A program made the translations under genes and the position numbers. A DNA stretch of 64,000 nucleotides from Pseudooceanicola batsensis HTCC2597 (GTDB lineage Bacteria > Pseudomonadota > Alphaproteobacteria > Rhodobacterales > Rhodobacteraceae), in NCBI RefSeq assembly GCF_000152725.1, contig NZ_CH724131.1:2267167-2331166 (forward strand), in the 5' to 3' direction. The notes beneath the pieces are model-generated. The model was given only the letters and a program-made list of their open reading frames with translations, ran no database searches and had not been told where the DNA came from. Positions 16,445-24,870 of this stretch are shown here, piece by piece. Numbering within the stretch: the first letter of the stretch is position 1; each line of letters begins with the position of its first letter.

Positions 16445-17299
16445 ATGCGCGACCTGCCCCCTTTCCCCGCTCTGATGGTGGTCCTGGCCATGGCCTGCAT
16501 CGTTCTGGGGGATACCGGCGGCAAGACCATGACCGCTCAGGGCATCAGCCCCTATTTCGCCGCCTGGGGACGCTTTGCCCTTGCCGCCGTCGCGCTGGCT
16601 CCTTTCGCCGGGCTGAGACGGGCCGATCTCCCCGCCTTCGGCGACTGGCGCGTCCTGCTGCGCACCGGTCTCGTGGTCGCCGGCATCACCGCCATCCTCA
16701 CGGCGCTCAGGACCGAACCGATCGCCAATGTCTTCGGCGCCTTCTTCGTCGGGCCGGTCGTGGCCTATTTCGGCTCGGCCCTGCTGTTGAAGGAACGGGT
16801 CACCCTGATCCGCGCCCTGCTGCTTCTGGTCGGCTTCGGCGGCGTGCTGCTGGTGGTGAAACCCGGCTTCGGGATGTCCTTCGGCATGGCGATGGCGCTG
16901 CTGGCGGGTACGTTCTACGGCAGCTATCTGGTGGCGACCCGTCTGATCGCGGGCGTCTACCGACCGCGTCTTCTTCTGCTGTCACAGCTGGCGATCGGCG
17001 CGGTGGTTTTGACGCCCCTGGCCGCCGTCATCTGGCCCGCGACACTGCCGCCGGGGTTCGCCTGGGCCTTTCCCCTCTCCGCGATCGGATCGGCCATGGG
17101 CAACTACCTCCTGCTGATCGCCAGCCGCAGTCTTCCGGCCAACGTGGTGGCGCCGCTGGTCTATTCGCAGATCCTCTGGGCGATGGTTCTGGGCTTCGCC
17201 GTCTTCGGAGACTGGCCCGACAGCCTCGCCCTGGCGGGACTGGTGATCATTTTGATCTCGGGCCTGCTGGGGCTGCGCCTCGCGGGCCGGGGGCGCTGA
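16445..17299 (+). CDS. EamA/DMT-family transporter
   Basis: 284 residues with about ten hydrophobic segments in two EamA repeats, an inner-membrane drug/metabolite-superfamily permease. Typical features are the early GDTGGKTMTAQGISPYFAAWGR-like opening, EPIANVFGAFFVGPVVAY in the first repeat, and PANVVAPLVYSQILWAM in the second. Members export amino acids, metabolites or nucleotide derivatives, and the substrate is not predictable. It stands between two terminators, suggesting independent transcription. A second ATG in another frame ten bases upstream opens only a non-coding overlap. Confidence 0.87.
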   Translation: MRDLPPFPALMVVLAMACIVLGDTGGKTMTAQGISPYFAAWGRFALAAVALAPFAGLRRADLPAFGDWRVLLRTGLVVAGITAILTALRTEPIANVFGAFFVGPVVAYFGSALLLKERVTLIRALLLLVGFGGVLLVVKPGFGMSFGMAMALLAGTFYGSYLVATRLIAGVYRPRLLLLSQLAIGAVVLTPLAAVIWPATLPPGFAWAFPLSAIGSAMGNYLLLIASRSLPANVVAPLVYSQILWAMVLGFAVFGDWPDSLALAGLVIILISGLLGLRLAGRGR

Positions 17300-17352
17300 A
17301 CCGACACCTGTCACGACCGTGCATGTCTTTGCCGGAGCGTCGTCCGCCAGAC

Positions 17353-17381
17353 AAAAAGGGCGGGCACAACCGCACCCGCCC
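17353..17381 (-). terminator. Rho-independent terminator of the ABC importer operon
   Basis: On the minus strand GGGCGGG pairs with CCCGCCC (plus coordinates 17375-17381 and 17358-17364) around a ten-base loop, followed by TTTTT (17357-17353). It lies just beyond the livF stop codon. Confidence 0.88.
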
Positions 17382-17392
17382 CGAAAGCCCGG

Positions 17393-18100
17393 TCACACCT
17401 CGAGCCATTCCTTCCGCACGTCTTCGCGCTCGGCGAATTCCGCCGGGGTGCCGCCATAGACGATCTCACCGTGGCCCATGACATAGACCCTGTTGGCGAT
17501 CCTCAGGGCGATCGACAGCTTCTGCTCGACGAGCAGGATCGCGACACCGGTCTTGGCGATCTCGGCGATCGTGTCGCCGATCTGCTGCACGATCTTGGGC
17601 GCGAGCCCCTCGGTCGGTTCGTCGATGATGATCAGCTCCGGGTCGCCCATCAGCGTCCGGCACATCGTCAGCATCTGCTTTTCCCCGCCCGAAAGCACAC
17701 CGGCCGGATTGTCGGCGCGGGCCCGCAGGTTGGGGAACATGTCGAGCATCTGGTCGATGCTGTACTTGCCCGGGTTCTTCATATCCTTCACGCCGAGCAC
17801 GAGGTTCTGGCGCACCGTCATCGACGGGAAAATATCCCGGCTTTCAGGCACGTAGCCCAGGCCGAGGCGGCTGATCTTGTGGCTTTCCAGACCCGAGATC
17901 GGCTGCCCCTTGAAGAGGATCTCTCCCTTGGGTGCGACCTCTCCCATGATGGCCTTGGCGGTGGTGGACCGCCCCACCCCGTTGCGGCCCAGAAGCGCGA
18001 TCACCTCGCCCGGCATGATCTCCATGTTCACGCCGCGCAGCACGTGGGACTTGCCGTAGAAGGCATGAAGGTCTTTGACTTCAAGCATTGGCTGGGTCAT
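17393..18100 (-). CDS. livF: Branched-chain-amino-acid-type ABC transporter ATPase (LivF)
   Basis: 235 residues, last gene of the five-gene importer operon. It has the LivF opening MLEVKDLHAFYGKSHVL, the LSGGE signature, Walker B IIIDEPTEGL and the switch region LLVEQ. The Walker A reads GRNGVGRST: Arg44 stands where almost all ABC ATPases have Lys. The codon is CGG and the rest of the domain is intact, so this is not a broken gene. It overlaps livG by four bases (ATGA). The importer may carry a carboxylic acid rather than an amino acid, because its operon diverges from a beta-oxidation operon. Confidence 0.92.
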   Translation of the reverse strand: MTQPMLEVKDLHAFYGKSHVLRGVNMEIMPGEVIALLGRNGVGRSTTAKAIMGEVAPKGEILFKGQPISGLESHKISRLGLGYVPESRDIFPSMTVRQNLVLGVKDMKNPGKYSIDQMLDMFPNLRARADNPAGVLSGGEKQMLTMCRTLMGDPELIIIDEPTEGLAPKIVQQIGDTIAEIAKTGVAILLVEQKLSIALRIANRVYVMGHGEIVYGGTPAEFAEREDVRKEWLEV

Positions 18101-18864
18101 GCGGTTTCCTCCGGCAGGGCCTCGTCGCCGAGGTAGGCTTCGCGCACCTTCGGATCGCCACGGATTTCCGATGGCGGCGCCGAGGCGATGATTTCGCCGT
18201 AGACCAGAACCGAGATGCGATCGGCGAGATCGAAGATCACGCCCATGTCGTGTTCCACGATCACCAGCGTCTTGCCTTCGCTCGACTTGCGTATCAGCTC
18301 CACCGCCCGGTCGGTTTCGGAATGGCTCATCCCCGCCGTCGGTTCGTCGAGCAGGATGACATTCGCTCCGCCCGCGATGGTGATCGCGATCTCGAGCGCG
18401 CGCTGGTCGGCATAGGGCAGCAGCGCGGCCGGCGTATTCGCCTTGTCCACGAGGGCGCAATGCTCGAGCACCTCGAAGGTCTTCTCCTGCACCGCCTTCG
18501 AGGAGGTCACGCTCTTCCAGAACGAATACCCCTGTCCCAGGGAATGCAGGACGCCGCACCGCACGTTTTCGCGCACGGTCATGTTGGCGAAGATGTTCGA
18601 GACCTGGAAGGACCGCGACAGGCCCATCCGGTTGATCTCGTGGGGCGGCACGCCGGAGATCAGCGTGCCGTTGAGCGAGACCGTGCCCGACGTCGGCGTG
18701 TAGAGCCCCGAGATCAGGTTGAACAGCGTCGACTTGCCGGCCCCGTTCGGGCCGATGATCGCGTGCCGCTCGCCCTTGGCGATGTCGAGGTTCACGTCGT
18801 TGATGATCTGGGCCGGGCCGAAGCTCTTGCTCAGGTTCTTCAGTGAAAGCGCAGGTGCGGTCAT
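18097..18864 (-). CDS. livG: Branched-chain-amino-acid-type ABC transporter ATPase (LivG)
   Basis: 255 residues from ATG at 18864, overlapping the livM stop by four bases. Walker A GPNGAGKST (Lys44) is normal, Walker B is ILLDEPTAGM and the H-loop is VIVEHDM. The signature region reads LPYADQRALEIA, the LivG-type replacement for LSGGQ. It pairs with LivF to energise import through LivH and LivM. With LivF carrying Arg in its Walker A, this subunit may be the main hydrolytic partner, which is inference. Confidence 0.93.
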   Translation of the reverse strand: MTAPALSLKNLSKSFGPAQIINDVNLDIAKGERHAIIGPNGAGKSTLFNLISGLYTPTSGTVSLNGTLISGVPPHEINRMGLSRSFQVSNIFANMTVRENVRCGVLHSLGQGYSFWKSVTSSKAVQEKTFEVLEHCALVDKANTPAALLPYADQRALEIAITIAGGANVILLDEPTAGMSHSETDRAVELIRKSSEGKTLVIVEHDMGVIFDLADRISVLVYGEIIASAPPSEIRGDPKVREAYLGDEALPEETA

Positions 18865-20129
18865 GCCGGCATCTCCTCTTTCTCGCGGCCGAGGTAGCGG
18901 AGGATCGCTGCCCCCGCCACGATCGGCACCACAATGACGATCCATGTCAGGATGCTGTCGTGACCAAAGTGCATGCCGTAGGGCTCGAACACCTCGCCCC
19001 AGCCGTTGGACCAGCGGATCGACACTTCGACGAGGACGATCAGGCCCAGCAGCATCAGCAGACAGCCCGCCAACTGGATCAGCGTCCGCTTCAGGAATTC
19101 ACCCGACTGCGCGCCGCGCAACCCGTCCCAGAAGCCGAAGACGATACCGGCAATGCCGCGCGGGGCGTACATCACGATGATCACGAACATCAGACCGAGA
19201 TAGAGCAGCCAGGCCTCGGTGAAGTCGGACATCATCGAGGACATGTAGGTCAGCAGGATCGCCCCCATGATCGGGCCGGCGAAATAGGTGATGCCACCCA
19301 CATAGGCCATGATCAGGACGAAGCCCGAAGGGATCAGCGACAGGGCCTCCGGCGTGAAGATCTCGTAGTTCACTGCGGACATGCCGCCGGCAAGACCGGC
19401 GAAGGCGCCCGAGATGGTGAAGACCAGCCACCGCACCCGCGTCGGGTTGTAGCCAATGAACTGCACCCGCTGCGGGTTGTCGCGCGTCGCCTCGGACAGA
19501 CGGCCGAGCGGCGTCCGCGTGAAGGCGTACATGGCGACGATCCCGACAACGGTCCAGAAGGCCATGAACCAGTAGATGTCCTGCATCGGCCCCATGGACA
19601 GTCCGAAGACCTCGGGGCCGTTCATCCGGTCGCCGTTGATCCCCTGCTCGCCGCCGAAGAGGCTGTCGAACATGAAGGCGCCCGAGAAGACGAGTTCGGC
19701 CACGCCCAGCGAGATCATCGCGAAGGTCGTTCCCGCCCGCCGGCACGAGAAGGACCCGATCACGGCAGCCGCCAGACCGCCCGCGACAAAGCCCATCACC
19801 GGCAGGAAGAAGGTCGGGTAGCTGCCCCAGATACCGGATCCCTCCTCGATCCAGTTCATCACGTGCATGCAGAAATACCCGCCGAGCCCGAAATAGACAG
19901 CATGGCCGAAGGAGAGCATGCCCCCCTTGCCCAGCAGCATGTTGTAGGCCAGCGCGAAGACGATGTTGATCGCCATCTGGTGGATCAGCGTCAGCATCGT
20001 GCGCGAGGGGTCCGTCATCGGAATCGCGAGGATGATCGCGACGAAGATCAGGATCGGCAGGGTGCGCTGGCGGAACTTGGCCCCGGTCGACGGGGCGAGA
20101 TCCGCGTGGTTCTGGGTTGCGTCGCTCAT
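18861..20129 (-). CDS. livM: Branched-chain-amino-acid-type ABC transporter permease (LivM)
   Basis: 422 residues, longer than many LivM proteins because of an added carboxyl-terminal part with two or three extra hydrophobic segments (about residues 340-415). The family core is clear: ALAYNMLLGKGGMLSFGHAVYFGLGGYF, split as ALAYNMLLGKGG and LSFGHAVYFG, then TISGAFAGLAGG and YVGGITYFAGPIMGA. It is an inner-membrane permease subunit. It overlaps livH and livG by four bases each, so translation is coupled along the operon. Confidence 0.92.
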   Translation of the reverse strand: MSDATQNHADLAPSTGAKFRQRTLPILIFVAIILAIPMTDPSRTMLTLIHQMAINIVFALAYNMLLGKGGMLSFGHAVYFGLGGYFCMHVMNWIEEGSGIWGSYPTFFLPVMGFVAGGLAAAVIGSFSCRRAGTTFAMISLGVAELVFSGAFMFDSLFGGEQGINGDRMNGPEVFGLSMGPMQDIYWFMAFWTVVGIVAMYAFTRTPLGRLSEATRDNPQRVQFIGYNPTRVRWLVFTISGAFAGLAGGMSAVNYEIFTPEALSLIPSGFVLIMAYVGGITYFAGPIMGAILLTYMSSMMSDFTEAWLLYLGLMFVIIVMYAPRGIAGIVFGFWDGLRGAQSGEFLKRTLIQLAGCLLMLLGLIVLVEVSIRWSNGWGEVFEPYGMHFGHDSILTWIVIVVPIVAGAAILRYLGREKEEMPA

Positions 20130-21058
20130 AGCTCTTGCTCCCCCATCAGGCCGCGGGGTCTGAAGATCAGCATCAGGACCAGCAGCAGGAACGGCATCAC
20201 GGGTGCCAGCGAGGATATGGTGATGTCACCGATTTCCGAGGTCGGACTGAGCCCGGTGAACCAGAAGATCTCGGCGAAGGAGGCGTTGATACCCACGGCG
20301 AAGTTCTGGATCAGGCCGATCAGCAGGGAAGCCAGGAACGCCCCCTCGAGCGACCCGATTCCGCCGACGACCACCACCACGAAGACGATCGGCCCCATCT
20401 GCACCGCCATGGCCGGGTCGGTGACGAAGATGTTGCCCGCGATGACGCCGGCAAGACCCGCCATCGCACAGCCGATCCCGAAGACGGTCATGAAGATCAG
20501 CGGCACGTTGTGCCCCAGGTGACCCACCATGTGCGGATGGGTCAGCGCCGCCTGGATGATCAGGCCGGCCCGTGTCTTCTTGAGCAGGTACCACAGCCCG
20601 ATCAGCATGCCGATCGCGATGAACAGCATGAATATCCGGTACGCCGGAAAGGACGCGCCGTAGATCGTGAAGGCGGGGAAATTCAGCAGATCGGGGATCC
20701 GGTAGTCCACGGCCGTCTTGCCGTAGACGATCTTGACGATCTCCTCGATCAGGTAGGCGAGGCCGAAGGTGAACAGCAGTTCCGCGACGTGCCCGTTGGC
20801 GTGGACCTTTCGCAGCCCGTAGCGCTCGACCACGGCGCCGACCAGCCCGACGAGGACGGGGGCCACGAAGAGCGCGATCCAGAAGGTTGTGGATCCGGAA
20901 ATGGTGAAGGCGAAGTAGGCGCCCAGCATGTAAAAGCTTGCATGCGCGAAGTTCAGCACGCCCATCATGGAAAAGATGAGCGTCAGGCCAGACGACAGCA
21001 TGAAGAGCAGGAGCCCGTAGATCACGCCGTTGAGCAGCGCGAATACGATCGTTTCCAT
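20126..21058 (-). CDS. livH: Branched-chain-amino-acid-type ABC transporter permease (LivH)
   Basis: 310 residues with about eight hydrophobic segments. Family stretches include NGVIYGLLLFMLSSGLTLIF, MMGVLNFAHASFYMLGAYF and VVVVVGGIGSLEGAFLAS, the last holding the EAA-like cytoplasmic loop. GAGAGG precedes its ATG. It is the first permease gene after the binding protein, separated from it by 79 bases containing a stable hairpin. It forms the membrane channel with LivM. Confidence 0.93.
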   Translation of the reverse strand: METIVFALLNGVIYGLLLFMLSSGLTLIFSMMGVLNFAHASFYMLGAYFAFTISGSTTFWIALFVAPVLVGLVGAVVERYGLRKVHANGHVAELLFTFGLAYLIEEIVKIVYGKTAVDYRIPDLLNFPAFTIYGASFPAYRIFMLFIAIGMLIGLWYLLKKTRAGLIIQAALTHPHMVGHLGHNVPLIFMTVFGIGCAMAGLAGVIAGNIFVTDPAMAVQMGPIVFVVVVVGGIGSLEGAFLASLLIGLIQNFAVGINASFAEIFWFTGLSPTSEIGDITISSLAPVMPFLLLVLMLIFRPRGLMGEQEL

Positions 21059-21079
21059 GTCGACCTCTCAGGTGTAGTT

Positions 21080-21109
21080 GGGGCGCCGCGCGGACCTGCA
21101 CGGCGCCCC
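21080..21109 (-). other. Intercistronic stem-loop between livK and livH
   Basis: GGGGCGCCG (21080-21088) and CGGCGCCCC (21101-21109) pair perfectly around a 12-base loop. No U-tract follows on the minus strand. A hairpin here usually protects the binding-protein mRNA from 3' decay, raising LivK over the permeases. Confidence 0.55.
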
Positions 21110-21137
21110 TGTCAGATGGTTCAGACGGCGCCCGAGA

Positions 21138-22373
21138 TTACGGCTTCTCGGGGCGTTCCATCTCGCAGGTGGTCGGCTGTTCGGCGACCGACGCGTCGAT
21201 CTCGCCGCCCTCGACGACCTTCCAACCCAGCTCGATGTTGTCGACGCCGTATTTCACGTCATCCGACACGGTCGAGATGTAGAGGTTCTGCTGCGCCTGG
21301 TGGTCTTCCGCGCGCATGGTCACCGGCCCGTAGGCGTCCTGGTGCACCATACCTTCCAGTGCGTAGGCGACCGCGATCGGATCGACGGAGCCGGCCTTCT
21401 CGGCCGCTTCCTTGAACATGCGCATCGCGACATGGGCCCGGTGATAGTAATAGTCGTACTCGGGGAAGCGTTCCTTGTAGGTCTCGATCAGCTCGTACTG
21501 CTCATCCGAAGCCTCGAGGTTCGTGATGCCTTCCGAGACCTGGTAGAGCAGGTCCATCGCACCTTCGCCAAGCGCCGACACGGCCCCGAGCGAACCGCCG
21601 TAGAAAGTCATGTAGGGAATGTCGGAGCCGGACTCGGCCGCTGCCTTCATGAGCAGCTGCATGTCGGCGCCCCAGTTGCCGGTGATGACCGCGTCCGCCC
21701 CGGACGAGATGATCTTCTGGATGTAGGGCGTGAAGTCCTTGACCTTGCCGAGCGGGTGCAGTTCGTTGCCGACGATCTCGATGTCGGGACGCTTCTCGGT
21801 CAACTGGCTTTCTGCCGCAGCGGCGACGGCCTGGCCGAAGATATAGTCCTGCCCGATCAGGTAGACCTTCTTGATGTCGTCCTGCGAGCGGATGTAGTCG
21901 GTGATCGCCGCCATCTTCATGTCGGCATGCGCATCGAAGCGGAAATGCCAGAACGAGCAGCTTTCGTTGGTGAAGGCCGGCGTGACGGCGGCGTAGTTGA
22001 AGAACAGGACCTCGTCGCCCGGGTTCCGCTTGTTGTGCTTGTTCACCGCATCGATGATCGCAGCCGCCACAGAAGAGCCATTGCCCTGGAAGATGTAGCG
22101 CGCGCCGCTGTCGATGGCCTTCTGCAGCTGGACGAGCGATTCCTTCGGATTGACCTTGTTGTCATAGCCGGTCAGCTCGATCATCTCGCCGTTGACGCCG
22201 CCGGCTTCGTTGATTCGCTCGGCTTCCAGCAGGTAGCTGGTGTAGGCGGCCTCACCCGAGGGACCGAAGGGACCGGACAGCGGATCGATGAACGCCATTT
22301 TGATTTCGGCCTGCGCCGCGGTGACGGCAACGGCAGAGACAGCAGCCGCGAGAGCGGCAGTTTTGATGGACAT
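21138..22373 (-). CDS. Periplasmic substrate-binding protein of the importer (LivK-like)
   Basis: 411 residues from ATG at 22373 with GGAGG six bases upstream. A Sec signal peptide ends in AVTAAQA, so the mature protein begins at about residue 23 with EIKMAFIDPLSGPFG, the opening of the receptor-family ligand-binding type. It keeps the two-lobed Peripla_BP_6 layout, for example YLIGQDYIFGQAVAAAAESQ. It is 20-50 residues longer than LivJ/LivK of enteric bacteria, as in the group that binds amides, aromatic or other organic acids. It leads the importer operon and diverges from the acyl-CoA dehydrogenase operon. The ligand is not assignable. Confidence 0.9.
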   Translation of the reverse strand: MSIKTAALAAAVSAVAVTAAQAEIKMAFIDPLSGPFGPSGEAAYTSYLLEAERINEAGGVNGEMIELTGYDNKVNPKESLVQLQKAIDSGARYIFQGNGSSVAAAIIDAVNKHNKRNPGDEVLFFNYAAVTPAFTNESCSFWHFRFDAHADMKMAAITDYIRSQDDIKKVYLIGQDYIFGQAVAAAAESQLTEKRPDIEIVGNELHPLGKVKDFTPYIQKIISSGADAVITGNWGADMQLLMKAAAESGSDIPYMTFYGGSLGAVSALGEGAMDLLYQVSEGITNLEASDEQYELIETYKERFPEYDYYYHRAHVAMRMFKEAAEKAGSVDPIAVAYALEGMVHQDAYGPVTMRAEDHQAQQNLYISTVSDDVKYGVDNIELGWKVVEGGEIDASVAEQPTTCEMERPEKP

Positions 22374-22429
22374 GAATTTCCTCCCGTTTCGAACGGCCGG
22401 GTACTGACCCCGACGCATTTCTGGGGCCG

Positions 22430-22458
22430 ATCAAAAGGTTTCCGGGCCGCCTTGTCAA
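22430..22458 (-). promoter_or_regulatory. Sigma-70 promoter of the importer operon
   Basis: On the minus strand TTGACA (22458-22453, consensus), a 17-base spacer and TTTGAT (22435-22430). It lies about 57 bases upstream of the livK-like start codon. Its -35 box overlaps that of the divergent promoter by six bases. Confidence 0.6.
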
Positions 22459-22480
22459 GCAAACTGTGAAATTCTATTCT
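22452..22480 (+). promoter_or_regulatory. Sigma-70 promoter of the beta-oxidation operon
   Basis: TTGTCA (22452-22457), a 17-base spacer and TATTCT (22475-22480), about 37 bases before the first acyl-CoA dehydrogenase start. The -35 box is shared in mirror orientation with the importer promoter, so polymerase should be unable to occupy both at once. Confidence 0.6.
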
Positions 22481-22516
22481 GCACTGCAAAACATCACCCG
22501 TCTGGGAGGAGCGGAT

Positions 22517-23722
22517 ATGGCGTCGTTTTCGGACGACCTGGACCAGTTCAGGTCCGAGGTCGCGGCTTTCATTGCCGAAAAATGCCCACAAAAACTAAGG
22601 GATATGCCCGCTAATGAGCGGACGATCTGCTGGGGCGGCAAGCGCTTCAACTTCTCGTGCGATGAGCAGCGAATCTGGATGGAGAACGCGGCCGAGGTGG
22701 GGCTGACCGCCCCCCGCTGGCCAACCGAATATGGCGGCGCCGGCCTGTCCCGCGCCCAGGAAAAGATCTTCCGCGAAGAAATGGCGAAAGCGAACGCGCC
22801 TTCGCCACTCGAAAGCTTCGGCCTCTGGATGCTCGGACCGGCCCTGCTGGCCTTCGGCACGCACGAACAGAAGCTGAAATACCTGCCCGAGATCACCAAC
22901 GGACGGGTCCGCTGGTGCCAGGGCTACTCGGAACCGGGTGCGGGTTCGGACCTCGCATCGGTGCAGACCCGCGCCGAGGACAAGGGCGATCATTGGGTGG
23001 TGAACGGCTCCAAGATCTGGACCTCCTATGCGAACAAGGCCGACTGGATCTTCGCCCTGGTCCGCACCGACAGGGAGGCGCCCAAGCACAAGGGCATCTC
23101 GTTCATGCTGATCGACATGGAGGCCGAGGGCGTCTCGACCAAACCGATCAAGCTGATCTCGGGTGCCTCGCCCTTCTGCGAGACCTTTTTCGACAACGTG
23201 ACCGTTCCCAAGACCGACGATGAGGGCAACTCGCGCATCGTCGGCGAACTGAACCGCGGCTGGGACGTCGCCAAGCACCTGCTGACGCATGAACGCGAGA
23301 TGATCGGCGGTGGCGGCTCGGGCGCGGCGGGCGGCATCCTCGGATCACGGTCGCTCGGGGCCTTCATCGACACCCTGGACGAGACGCTGATGGACGACCC
23401 GGTCATTCGGTCCCAAACCATGGAACTGGAGATCGACACGCTGGCCATGGGAATGACGCTCGAACGGTACAAGGACATGGCGAAACAGGGCGGCGTCGGC
23501 CATGCCTCGGCAATGCTGAAGTATGCCGGCACCGAACTGAACAAGCGCCGCTACGAGGTTCTCATGTCCATCACCGGCTCCGAAGGCGTCGAATGGGACG
23601 GAGAACACGGGTCGCTCGCGCCGGAATGGCTGCGCACCAAGGCGAACTCGATCGAGGGCGGAACGAGCGAGGTGATGCTCGACATCCTGTCCAAACGCGT
23701 TCTCGAACTGCCCTCCTCGTAA
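22517..23722 (+). CDS. Acyl-CoA dehydrogenase, catalytic-type subunit
   Basis: 401 residues from ATG at 22517, preceded by GGGAGGAG. It has the acyl-CoA dehydrogenase fold: an FAD-binding CQGYSEPGAGSDLAS segment and a carboxyl-terminal IEGGTSEVM with Glu380 where MCAD-type enzymes keep the catalytic base. The adjacent gene encodes a shorter dehydrogenase without this Glu. The pair resembles the heteromeric dehydrogenases known from steroid side-chain degradation, in which only one subunit is catalytic. It heads an eight-gene beta-oxidation operon. It forms the enoyl-CoA and passes electrons to ETF. The acyl chain is unknown. Confidence 0.92.
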   Translation: MASFSDDLDQFRSEVAAFIAEKCPQKLRDMPANERTICWGGKRFNFSCDEQRIWMENAAEVGLTAPRWPTEYGGAGLSRAQEKIFREEMAKANAPSPLESFGLWMLGPALLAFGTHEQKLKYLPEITNGRVRWCQGYSEPGAGSDLASVQTRAEDKGDHWVVNGSKIWTSYANKADWIFALVRTDREAPKHKGISFMLIDMEAEGVSTKPIKLISGASPFCETFFDNVTVPKTDDEGNSRIVGELNRGWDVAKHLLTHEREMIGGGGSGAAGGILGSRSLGAFIDTLDETLMDDPVIRSQTMELEIDTLAMGMTLERYKDMAKQGGVGHASAMLKYAGTELNKRRYEVLMSITGSEGVEWDGEHGSLAPEWLRTKANSIEGGTSEVMLDILSKRVLELPSS

Positions 23723-23734
23723 AGGAATATCGAC

Positions 23735-24859
23735 ATGGTTACTTCGCTTGTCCCGACCGAGGATGAAGTCATGCTGCGCGATGCGGCGCGCGGGTTCCTG
23801 CAGGAATCTTCTCCCGTCAGCGCCTTCCGCGCCAACCGCGACGCCGGCCGGACCTACGATTCCGGCCTCTGGAAGGAAATGGCCCAGATGGGCTGGACCG
23901 GGGTCCTCCTGCCCGAGGATGCGGGCGGGTCGGACATGGGGCATCGCGCCGCCGGCATCCTGAGCGAGGAGATGGGCGAGGTGCTGGCCGCCTCTCCATT
24001 CATCTCCACCGCCGTGATGGCCGCGACCGCGCTGAAGGGTGCCGCGAACGACCGGCTGACGGGTATCGCGGACGGCTCTTCGATCTACGCGCTGGCCGTG
24101 GACGAGGGGCCGAAACACGCGCCGCTCCGGACGGGTCTGAAGGCCGAGAAATCCGGCAACGCCTTTCGGCTGTCCGGCCGCAAGGTCTTTGTCGCCGATG
24201 GCGCCGCCGCGACGCGCGTGCTGGTGCTGGCCCGGACGGCCGGAAGCCCCGGAGAGGCTGAGGGCCTGACACTGTTCGATCTGGACGCCGACCGTGCGGG
24301 ACTGAGCCGCAGCGCGAAGCACACGATCGACGAACGTGATCATGCGCAGCTTGATTTCGACGCGGTCGAGGCCACCGGCGACGACGTGGTGGGCGAGGTC
24401 GACGGCGGCATGGCGGCCCTCGCCACCGCTCTGAAGGCAGGGCAGGCCGCGCTCTCGGCCGAACTCCTCGGCGTTTCGGCAGGCGCTTTCGGCATGACCA
24501 CCGGCTACCTGAAGGAACGCAAGCAGTTCGGTCGCACGATCGGTTCGTTCCAGGCGCTCCAGCACCGCGCCGCACACCTGTTCTCGGAAATCGAGATCAC
24601 CGCCTCGGCCATCGCCAATGCGGGCCGGATGATGGACGAAAGCCCCGAAGACGCCGAAATCGCCGTGTCCATCGCCAAGGCCCGCGCCACCCAGACCGCA
24701 AAGCTCGCAGTGAGCGAGGGCGTGCAGATGCACGGCGGCATCGGCATGACCGACGAATTCGACATGGGCTTCTTCATGAAGCGCGCGCGCGTCGGCGCCG
24801 AATGGCTGGGCGATTATGGCTATCACGCCGCCCGCGTCGCCGCCGCCCGCAGCTTCTGA
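23735..24859 (+). CDS. Acyl-CoA dehydrogenase, probable non-catalytic partner
   Basis: 374 residues, 12 bases after the first dehydrogenase gene. It has the amino-terminal helical domain, the middle beta domain and the arginine-containing QFGRTIGSFQALQHR helix of the family, but it ends with MHGGIGMTDEFDMGFFMKRAR and has no EGT-type catalytic Glu. The middle domain also diverges from the FAD-binding consensus. It therefore probably forms a heteromer with the protein before it, supplying part of the FAD or acyl pocket. A homo-oligomeric enzyme using another base is possible but less likely. Confidence 0.88.
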   Translation: MVTSLVPTEDEVMLRDAARGFLQESSPVSAFRANRDAGRTYDSGLWKEMAQMGWTGVLLPEDAGGSDMGHRAAGILSEEMGEVLAASPFISTAVMAATALKGAANDRLTGIADGSSIYALAVDEGPKHAPLRTGLKAEKSGNAFRLSGRKVFVADGAAATRVLVLARTAGSPGEAEGLTLFDLDADRAGLSRSAKHTIDERDHAQLDFDAVEATGDDVVGEVDGGMAALATALKAGQAALSAELLGVSAGAFGMTTGYLKERKQFGRTIGSFQALQHRAAHLFSEIEITASAIANAGRMMDESPEDAEIAVSIAKARATQTAKLAVSEGVQMHGGIGMTDEFDMGFFMKRARVGAEWLGDYGYHAARVAAARSF

Positions 24860-24870
24860 AAGGACCCCAC

